Translations under genes and position numbers: made by a program
Shown here: one piece after another, positions 58,311-64,000 of the stretch
Numbering within the stretch: position 1 is the stretch's first letter
How the letters are laid out: each line of letters opens with the position of its first letter
Assembly (NCBI GenBank): GCA_041393495.1
Contig: JAWKKA010000003.1
Span: 1-64,000 of the forward strand
DNA from: RHKX01 sp041393495
GTDB lineage: Bacteria > Actinomycetota > Thermoleophilia > Solirubrobacterales > 70-9
Length of the DNA stretch: 64,000 nucleotides
Reading direction: 5' to 3'
The notes under the pieces: model-generated
Seen by the model: only the letters and a program-made list of their open reading frames with translations
Told to the model about the DNA's origin: nothing
Databases searched by the model: none

Positions 58311-60878
58311 CTAGCCGAGGTGGCGGACGCCGAGCGGGAAGACGTTGGCGATAACCCATGCCTCGAGCCGATCGGGCAGCTCGGTGCCGGCGGGGAGGCG
58401 GAGGTCGATCCCGGTGATGCTGCCGTTCGACCTGCGGAGCTTCGTCAGCCCGTTGTAGTCGAGCGGCAGCGGTCGCGAGTCGGCCGCGTCGACGAGCATC
58501 ACGTCGGCGCTGTGGCGCGAGGCGGCGAAGTGGGTGCCGGGGCGGAGGTCGAGGCGGACGCGGACCGAGCCGTCGGTCGCCGGCCCGGGAGGCTCCATCT
58601 GCACCGAGTCGATCCGGACGCCGCGCGGGCGCCTGCTCGCGGGTCCCCGGTAGGCGCTCGTCAGGTAGGTGCCCGAGGAGATCAGCTTCAGCTCGTCGTT
58701 GCAGAGCCCGGCGACGATCAGCGCGGCGCCGAGGTTCGGCACCTCGGGGCAGTCGACCTCCCCATAGACGGAGGCGCCCGGGCCGGCGACGCGGCCGGGC
58801 CCGAGCCGGCCCCGGAACTGGAGCTGCTCGAGCGGCACCGGCCCGAACGTGAACAGCAGCTCGAAGCCGCGCTGCTCGAGGATCACCGAGTTGCCGACGT
58901 AGCGGCCGGTGAGCGGGAAGGCGAACTCGCTGCCCGAGTCGGCGACGCGGCGTCCGCGCCGGTCCTGCTTCGAGCCGACCACCCAGAGCAACAGGCGCCC
59001 CCGGCGGCCGCTGCCGGCCCGGGACCGGTCGAGCGTGCCGGCGATCCAGTCGTAGCTGTCGAACCCGATCTGGTTGACGGACGGAAGCAGCGGCGGCAGC
59101 GGCAAGGCCAGCCGGCGCAGGTTGAAGGCGCCGACCCGCTCGGGGCCCGCCCGCAGCGGCGGGCGGGCGCCGCGCCGGCGCTCGGTCGCAAAGCGGATCC
59201 GGTCGGAGAACGAGCCGCCCGATCCGCCCTCGTAACGGCCGGCGAGCCGCACCGTGTAGTCGGTGTCGGCGCGCAGGAAGCCCCGCGGGACGATGTGGAG
59301 ATCGCGGCCGTCGGCGGAGAGCTGGGCGCTGAACGGGAACCGCGGGTGAACGCTCGCGACCAGCGACCGCGCGCCCGGCGTCGGCTCCATCCGCGCGTCG
59401 ATCGTCTCGCCGTTGCGACGGACGACGAGCCGCGCCGTGATCGTCGCCGCCGTCGGCAGCGGCCGCCGGTAGCCGTGCAGCTCGGTCGTGCCGCCGGCGG
59501 TGACCGGGTAGATGCGGGTCAGCTCGTCGCCGAACCGCTCGCCGGGGTCGCTGTCGCAGCGCCGCTCGCCACGCCCGCCGCGCAGGCACCAGTCGTAGGG
59601 GACGAAGTGCATCGCGCCGTCTTCGCCGCCGATCCAGATCCCGCGCTTGCCGAGCGCCGGGCTGCCGTTGAGGTCGTTGCGGTCGCGCAGCGCCCGGCCC
59701 CGCGGGGTCGTGTCGTAGGACCAGCGGCGCTCGCCGGTCCGGGTGTCGATCGCGTAGAGCCGCCCGTCGGAGGAGCCGACGTAGAGAATCCGTCCGGGCT
59801 CGCCCTTCGGCGCCATCCCGAGGACCGGCGAGGAGCGGATCGCGTCACCGGTGTCGTAGCGCCAGACGAGGTTGCCGGCGGCGTCGAGCTTGTAGATCGA
59901 GCCGTCGGCGGAGGCGGTGTAGATCGCGACCGTCTCGCCGCTCGGGCCCTCCTCGAGCGCTGCCGACGCGTAGATGTGGTCGCTCGTCCGGAAGCGCCAG
60001 CGTTCGGCGCCGGTCGCCGGGTCGAGCGCGTAGAGGCTGCCGTCGAACGAGCCGGCGTAGATGGTGCCGTCGCCGCCGATCGCCGCCGACGCCGCGTTGA
60101 ACCCGATCGTCGGCTTGCTCCAGAGCGGGCTCCCGGCCGCGTCGATCCCGTACAGGTGCGCGTCCACCGATCCGAAGAAGATCCGGCCGGCGTCGTCGAT
60201 CGCCGCCGCCGACCAGACCGCGTTGCCCGTCGGGAACGTCCAGAGCTCGTCGCCGGCAGGGCTGATCGCGTACATGCCGCCGCCGGTGTTGCCGGCGTAG
60301 AGGATGCCGCCGGGCCCGGTGACGACGTTGCCCTCCCACCAGTTGACGATCTGCCCGCCCACGGGGGGCTTGTCGGTCCGGAAGCGCCAGACGATCCGTT
60401 GCCTGCGGCCCAGATCGCTGCGCCCGGGGTCACGGAGCCGGTAGATGTGCTCGTCGGCCGAGCCGAAGGTCACGGTCGGGCCACCGGCGAGCGGATCGCG
60501 GGCGCCGAGCGTCGCGGCGGAATCGATGATCTCGCCCGTCCCGAGGCTCCAGCGCAGCTCGCCGTGCCGATCGACCGCGTAGAAGCGGCGGTCGGCGGAG
60601 CCGAAGTAGGCGGTGTCGGCCCCGTCGAGGACCGGCGTCGAGAAGATCCCCTTCCCGGTCCGCAAGCGCCACGGGCGGGTGCCCGGGTGGTAGCGGGCGC
60701 GGATCGGGGAGGCGCCGGTGTTGCGGCGGTCGCGTCGCATCGCCGGCCACGGCGAGCTCGGCAGGACGGGCGTGTCGTAGGAGAATCGACGCTCGCCCGC
60801 CGCCTCGCCGGGCGCGGGGCCGCTCGCCGCAGCGAGCAGGCCGGCGACGACGGCGACGACGGCGAGCCGGGCCCTCAT
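58311..60878 (-). CDS. Secreted PQQ-like beta-propeller protein
   Basis: The 855-residue protein has a signal peptide (AVVAVVAGLLAAASG) and an N-terminal beta-propeller (about 60-420) built of repeated blades such as STPVLDGADTAYFGSADRRF, IYAGSFDGSLYALDPATGAE and ILYVGSSDGRLYAIDTRTGE. These are PQQ-like or WD-type repeats without evident PQQ or metal ligands, so it is probably a binding or scaffolding protein rather than a quinoprotein. The C-terminal half (about 430-855), including an NQIGFDSYDWIAGTLDRS segment, is unrecognised and may contain beta-sandwich domains. Its ATG overlaps the preceding methyltransferase gene's stop. Confidence 0.78.
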   Translation of the reverse strand: MRARLAVVAVVAGLLAAASGPAPGEAAGERRFSYDTPVLPSSPWPAMRRDRRNTGASPIRARYHPGTRPWRLRTGKGIFSTPVLDGADTAYFGSADRRFYAVDRHGELRWSLGTGEIIDSAATLGARDPLAGGPTVTFGSADEHIYRLRDPGRSDLGRRQRIVWRFRTDKPPVGGQIVNWWEGNVVTGPGGILYAGNTGGGMYAISPAGDELWTFPTGNAVWSAAAIDDAGRIFFGSVDAHLYGIDAAGSPLWSKPTIGFNAASAAIGGDGTIYAGSFDGSLYALDPATGAERWRFRTSDHIYASAALEEGPSGETVAIYTASADGSIYKLDAAGNLVWRYDTGDAIRSSPVLGMAPKGEPGRILYVGSSDGRLYAIDTRTGERRWSYDTTPRGRALRDRNDLNGSPALGKRGIWIGGEDGAMHFVPYDWCLRGGRGERRCDSDPGERFGDELTRIYPVTAGGTTELHGYRRPLPTAATITARLVVRRNGETIDARMEPTPGARSLVASVHPRFPFSAQLSADGRDLHIVPRGFLRADTDYTVRLAGRYEGGSGGSFSDRIRFATERRRGARPPLRAGPERVGAFNLRRLALPLPPLLPSVNQIGFDSYDWIAGTLDRSRAGSGRRGRLLLWVVGSKQDRRGRRVADSGSEFAFPLTGRYVGNSVILEQRGFELLFTFGPVPLEQLQFRGRLGPGRVAGPGASVYGEVDCPEVPNLGAALIVAGLCNDELKLISSGTYLTSAYRGPASRRPRGVRIDSVQMEPPGPATDGSVRVRLDLRPGTHFAASRHSADVMLVDAADSRPLPLDYNGLTKLRRSNGSITGIDLRLPAGTELPDRLEAWVIANVFPLGVRHLG

Positions 60879-61729
60879 CCGATCGTCCCCTCGATGACCC
60901 CGATCAACGCCGCGCCGGGGTCGTCACGGACCGCGGCCGCGGCCGGGTGGCGATCGCCGCGATGGAGGCGGGCGTCGTCGAAGCCGGCCTCGACGAGCCG
61001 CGCGGCGGCATCGTCCTCGTCGCGGAAATGGCGATGCACGCAGCCGCGGACGAACAGCGAAAGCGCCCTGTTGAAGGCCTCCTCGGCCGGATCGCGCCCC
61101 GAGCCGCCGAGGCGCAGGTCCGCCAGGTAGAGCCCGTTCGGGAACCGGCGAAGGGCCGCCGCGCACCGGCGCCAGGCCCCGCGGAGGTCGGCGTCGGCGA
61201 GGTAGACGAGCAGGCCCTCGGTGACGATCGCCGTGCCGACCGCGGGATCGAGCGTCGTCGCGATGGCATCGAGGCTCCCCTCTCCCTCCTCGCGGAGGAC
61301 GTCGACCTCGAGGACCCGGTGACGCTCCGATAGCGACCCGATCCGCGCGAGCGCCTCGCGCTTGCGCGACGCCATCGCCGGCAGATCCGCCTCGACGTAG
61401 GTGAGGCGATCGCCGTAGCGTCCCGCGAAGCGCCAGCCGCGCGGCGACATCCCGCAGGCGGGCTCGATCACCTGGCCGACCGCCCCGGCCTCGATCGCCC
61501 GCTCGAGCTCGCGGTCGATGATCCGGTGGCGGGCGATGAGGAGGCCCTCGAGCGTCGGGCCGCCGAGGGCGCGGCTCATCGCCATCGTCGGGCGTAGCGC
61601 GTCGAAGAACAGCCGCCCCTGCCAGGTCCCGAGCCCGGAGGGGGAGAGCCGGTTGCGGACCCAGGTCTCGCCCGTGTAGTGGGCGGTCGGGCTGATCGCG
61701 TCCGGTCCGCGACGGAGGCTCAGGTTCAT
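60875..61729 (-). CDS. Class I SAM-dependent methyltransferase, leucine-carboxyl-methyltransferase-like
   Basis: The 284-residue protein has an SAM-binding region (QVIEPACGMSPRGWRFAGRYG), YVEADLPAMASRK and a VTEGLLVYLADADL strand, the last being diagnostic of the LCMT/PPM/Tcmp group of class I methyltransferases. These methylate carboxyl or hydroxyl groups of small molecules or proteins. The acidic glycine-rich motif I is GMSPRG rather than GxGxDTR, a moderate deviation. It is coupled by a 4-bp overlap to the secreted beta-propeller gene, though a functional link is not obvious. Confidence 0.8.
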   Translation of the reverse strand: MNLSLRRGPDAISPTAHYTGETWVRNRLSPSGLGTWQGRLFFDALRPTMAMSRALGGPTLEGLLIARHRIIDRELERAIEAGAVGQVIEPACGMSPRGWRFAGRYGDRLTYVEADLPAMASRKREALARIGSLSERHRVLEVDVLREEGEGSLDAIATTLDPAVGTAIVTEGLLVYLADADLRGAWRRCAAALRRFPNGLYLADLRLGGSGRDPAEEAFNRALSLFVRGCVHRHFRDEDDAAARLVEAGFDDARLHRGDRHPAAAAVRDDPGAALIGVIEGTIG

Positions 61730-61778
61730 GGGCGGGATACCGCCGAGCCTAGCCTTCCCGCCGCCGACCGGAGCCGGC

Positions 61779-62141
61779 TCAGCGCGGCCGGTGGCGGCGC
61801 GGCCGGTCGCGGCGTCGCTGCGCCGACGGCTCCGCCCCTGGAGTTGCCTGCGGCTGGCCGATCCGTTCGGCGCGGCCGCTGCGCTTCAGCACGAAGCTGG
61901 CGATCGCGAGGATGATCATCGTCCCGATGATCGCGCTGACGATCCCGCCGAGGTCGAAGACGTCGTCGTCGCCGATGCCCAGCCACTTGGTGAAGATCAC
62001 CCAGCCGAGGGCGGCGCCGCAGAGGCCGAGCACGGTCGAGAGCGCCCATGAGCGCCAGCCGGCCATCGAGCTGAAGACGTCGGGCATCAGCAGCCGGGCG
62101 ATCGCGCCCGCCAGGAATCCAAGGACGAGTGCGCCGATCAC
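61779..62141 (-). CDS. GlsB/YeaQ/YmgE-family membrane protein
   Basis: The 120-residue protein has three membrane helices (about 3-20, 30-51 and 66-85) with the family features LVLGFLAGAIARLLMP and STVLGLCGAALGWVIF, then a basic, disordered tail (about 90-120) rich in Arg. YeaQ-type proteins are small stress-related membrane proteins historically called transglycosylase-associated; their role is unclear. The Arg-rich tail is an addition to the usual length of about 85 residues. It is on the minus strand, divergent from the membrane cyclase gene. Confidence 0.8.
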   Translation of the reverse strand: MIGALVLGFLAGAIARLLMPDVFSSMAGWRSWALSTVLGLCGAALGWVIFTKWLGIGDDDVFDLGGIVSAIIGTMIILAIASFVLKRSGRAERIGQPQATPGAEPSAQRRRDRPRRHRPR

Positions 62142-62248
62142 GTTGACCTCCCTGTGGCTCGATGCCGTGGACGGGATTGAGCTTAGGCCAGTGCCCTGCG
62201 CGACGACCTCGAGGTCCGCGGTCGAACCCGCGATGCGCGCGTCGCCCC

Positions 62249-62254
62249 TATCCT
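62249..62254 (+). promoter_or_regulatory. -10 hexamer TATCCT before the membrane cyclase
   Basis: TATCCT ends nine bases before ATG 62264 and supports that start over the upstream in-frame candidates. Confidence 0.4.
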
Positions 62255-62263
62255 CGTCCCGAC

Positions 62264-63520
62264 ATGGAGCTCCGGCCTCGACGGACGATCGGCAGGTTTC
62301 CGGGGTGGCTGCAGCGGCTGGTCGCGATCGGCTCGCTGCCCTCGGACCCCGACGAGACGCGGCTTCAGAAGTCGGTCCTCGTCCTCTCGGCGGTGACGAT
62401 GGCCGGCCTCGCCTCGATCTGGGTCGTGACCTACGCAGCGCTCGGGCTCTGGGGGTCGGCGGCGATTCCGTTCGTCTACCAGGCGGCCTCGGCCGCGAGC
62501 CTCGCCGGCTTCGCGCGGACGCGCCGTCTCGTCCTCTTCCGCCGCAGCCAGCTCCTGATGAGCCTGGTCTTCCCGTTCCTGTTGCAGTTGAGCCTCGGCG
62601 GCTTCGAGAACGGCTCCGCCGTCTGCCTCTGGGGCCTCACCTCGCCGCTCGGCGCCCTGCTCTTCGCCGGCGCCCGGCAGTCGATCCCGTGGTTCGCCGG
62701 CTTCGCCGCCCTGGTCGGGGTCTCGGCCGCGGTCGACTCGGCGATCGCGGCCTCGGCCCCCGACGTCCCCCAGGGCGTCGTCATCGCCTTCTTCGCCCTC
62801 AACCTGCTCGGGGTCGGCGGCACCGCCTACGCGCTGATGCAGTACTTCGTCCGCGCCCGCGACCGCGCGCACCGCGCGCTCGAGCTCGAGCAGGAGAAGT
62901 CCGAGCGGCTGCTGCTCAACGTCCTGCCGGCGTCCGTCGCCGAGCGGCTCAAGGAGCGCGAGGGGGTGATCGCCGACCATTTCGACGAGGCGACGGTGCT
63001 GTTCGCCGATCTCGTCGGCTTCACCCCGCTCGCCGAGCGGATGCCCGCCGAGCGCCTCGTCGCGCTGCTCGACCGGATCTTCGCCGGCTGGGACGCGCTC
63101 GCCGCCGAGCGCGGCGCCGAGAAGATCAAGACGATCGGCGACGCCTACATGGTCGCCGCCGGCGTGCCGGTGCCGCGCGCCGACCATCCCGACGCGATCG
63201 CGTCGTTGGCGCTGGCGATGGTTCCCGAGGTCGAGCGATGCTCGGTCGGGGCCGCGGTCCCGCTCGCGGTCCGGATCGGCATCGACAGCGGACCGGTCGT
63301 CGCCGGCGTGATCGGGCAATCGAAGTTCACGTACGACCTCTGGGGGGACACCGTCAACACGGCGAGTCGGATGGAGTCGCACGCTCCACCGGGCCGGATC
63401 CAGGTCACCGAACGCGTCTTCGAACGGCTGCGGGGCCGCTTCGAGTTCAGCAGCCGCGGCACGATCGAGGTCAAGGGAAAGGACCCGATGCCGTCCTACC
63501 TGCTCGTCGGCGCGCGTTGA
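62264..63520 (+). CDS. Membrane-bound class III adenylate cyclase
   Basis: The 418-residue protein has about six N-terminal membrane helices (about 38-195), a signalling helix (LELEQEKSERLLLNVLP, 206-222) and a complete cyclase domain: metal aspartates D249 (VLFADLVGFT) and D293 (KTIGDAYM), substrate-selecting K289 and D358 (TYDLWGDT), and transition-state N365 and R369 (DTVNTASR). The K/D pair predicts ATP as substrate, hence cAMP. The 6TM-cyclase layout without a HAMP domain is common in actinobacteria. It differs from the soluble cyclase at 80-1258, which has a PAS-like N-terminus. Confidence 0.9.
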   Translation: MELRPRRTIGRFPGWLQRLVAIGSLPSDPDETRLQKSVLVLSAVTMAGLASIWVVTYAALGLWGSAAIPFVYQAASAASLAGFARTRRLVLFRRSQLLMSLVFPFLLQLSLGGFENGSAVCLWGLTSPLGALLFAGARQSIPWFAGFAALVGVSAAVDSAIAASAPDVPQGVVIAFFALNLLGVGGTAYALMQYFVRARDRAHRALELEQEKSERLLLNVLPASVAERLKEREGVIADHFDEATVLFADLVGFTPLAERMPAERLVALLDRIFAGWDALAAERGAEKIKTIGDAYMVAAGVPVPRADHPDAIASLALAMVPEVERCSVGAAVPLAVRIGIDSGPVVAGVIGQSKFTYDLWGDTVNTASRMESHAPPGRIQVTERVFERLRGRFEFSSRGTIEVKGKDPMPSYLLVGAR

Positions 63521-63597
63521 GCCCGGCCGGCCTGGCCGTTGTGGCGCCCGGCGCGGAGATCGGCGGTGAAGCTGTCGCCGGTGCGGCGCCGGGACGG

Positions 63598-63603
63598 TAG
63601 CCT
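63598..63603 (+). promoter_or_regulatory. -10 hexamer TAGCCT before the GH1 gene
   Basis: TAGCCT ends nine bases before the first of three in-frame ATGs (63613), favouring that start. Confidence 0.4.
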
Positions 63604-63612
63604 CGTACTGCC

Positions 63613-63690
63613 ATGAAGCGTCTCGTCCCGGTGCTGACGGACATGCGTCTCGTCCCGGCGTTGGCGGACATGAAGCGTCTCGTCCCCGTC
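63613..63690 (+). repeat. Triplicated signal-peptide start
   Basis: ATGAAGCGTCTCGTCCCGGT at 63613, a shorter copy at 63643 (ATGCGTCTCGTCCCGGC) and a third at 63670 (ATGAAGCGTCTCGTCCCCGT) are in frame, 30 and 27 bases apart. Each encodes M-(K)-R-L-V-P, so the gene has three tandem candidate starts. Confidence 0.75.
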
Positions 63691-64000
63691 CTGCTCGTCG
63701 CCGTCGCGGCGCTGGCGCTCGCGTCGCCGGCGGCGGCGAGGCCGTTCCCGAAGCGGTTTCTCTGGGGCACCGCCTCGTCGGGATTTCAGACCGAGGCGGG
63801 CGGGAGGCCGGCCCACGTCGACCGGCGCAGCGACTGGTACCAGTTCGCAACCGATCCGGGGCTGATCGCCGCCGGCGCCGTCAGCGGCGACCGACTCGCC
63901 GACGGTCCGGGTTTCCTGAACGCCTGGCGTGGCGATCTGAACCGGGCCCGACGGGACCTCGGCGGCAACGCGATCCGGCTCGGCATCGAGTGGAGCCGGA
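63613..64000 (+). CDS. Secreted glycoside hydrolase family 1 protein, 5' part
   Basis: Only the first 129 codons lie in the window. After the signal peptide (RLVPVLLVAVAALALA, then SPAAARP) comes PKRFLWGTASSGFQTE, the start of the GH1 beta-glucosidase/beta-galactosidase barrel, followed by a NAIRLGIEWSR strand. The catalytic glutamates lie beyond the edge. A secreted GH1 enzyme is unusual, since most are cytoplasmic. Three in-frame ATGs (63613, 63643, 63670) arise from a tandem repeat; the third alone would give a conventional signal peptide, while the -10 at 63598 fits the first. Confidence 0.8.
   Translation, partial: MKRLVPVLTDMRLVPALADMKRLVPVLLVAVAALALASPAAARPFPKRFLWGTASSGFQTEAGGRPAHVDRRSDWYQFATDPGLIAAGAVSGDRLADGPGFLNAWRGDLNRARRDLGGNAIRLGIEWSR

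Noticed and set aside
58320..61130. A 930-codon plus-strand frame opposite the beta-propeller gene
   Set aside because: Low-complexity Ala/Arg/Gly composition and no motif; the minus-strand protein has a signal peptide and repeated blades.

Overview
The window is high-GC (about 70%) actinobacterial DNA, most likely from Thermoleophilia/Solirubrobacterales (inference). The best lineage hint is the secreted protein at 17206-17805, whose N-terminus (RGRLTYANVM, then NSVGTRQLKRNAV) I associate with that class. GTG and TTG starts, 4-bp start/stop overlaps and G+C-rich intergenic tandem duplications recur. I see no tRNA, rRNA, CRISPR, insertion sequence or phage, and no gene-free stretch over 300 bases.

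Layout. 0-8.2 kb: a class III nucleotide cyclase, a Nudix protein, a long ribosome-hibernation factor with a doubled C-terminal domain, an FAD amine/amino-acid oxidase, a P1-family (DmpA-like) peptidase, two membrane proteins and an EamA transporter divergent from an XRE-cupin regulator. 8.9-12 kb: a sulfite-oxidase-type molybdoenzyme and a succinate-semialdehyde dehydrogenase. 12-16.6 kb: a glutarate module (type III CoA-transferase, glutaryl-CoA dehydrogenase, 3-hydroxyacyl-CoA dehydrogenase). 16.6-20 kb: a truncated patatin, the lineage-marker secreted protein and an EF-G paralogue.

20.05-34.13 kb is the most unusual part. A glutamine-amidotransferase-class hydrolase (PuuD-like) is divergent from a tightly coupled run: spermidine/putrescine-type ABC transporter (permease, Tat lipoprotein, ATPase, permease), GntR/FCD regulator, acetone-carboxylase beta-like protein, acetone-carboxylase alpha-like protein fused to a gamma-like domain that has lost its zinc cysteines, a degenerate glutamine-synthetase-fold protein, an apparently active glutamine-synthetase-fold ligase, and a type III CoA-transferase. 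Related operator-like half-sites lie before the transporter and before the carboxylase. I infer a regulon that imports an amine, gamma-glutamylates it, carboxylates a ketone-type intermediate with ATP and makes a CoA thioester. The substrate is unknown.

34-45.8 kb: a VOC protein, an alpha/beta hydrolase coupled to a full-length AdhE, a small CxxCxGxG zinc protein with Hsp20, ornithine aminotransferase divergent from a bicistronic proline dehydrogenase/P5C dehydrogenase, and a Lon-like protease. Together the last metabolic set converts ornithine and proline to glutamate. 45.9-64 kb: two tandem secreted paralogues next to a TetR regulator, a FetAB-like transporter, an aldo/keto reductase, a CEOS/alanine-dehydrogenase-like enzyme coupled to a lysyl-oxidase-like secreted protein, a small zincin, a cupin, an enoyl-CoA hydratase, a WS/DGAT acyltransferase, a secreted beta-propeller protein coupled to a methyltransferase, a YeaQ-type membrane protein, a membrane class III cyclase and the start of a secreted GH1 glycosidase.

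A window-wide signal: many genes have a TANNNT/GATAAT hexamer ending 6-9 nt before the start codon and no Shine-Dalgarno sequence, the arrangement expected of leaderless mRNAs.
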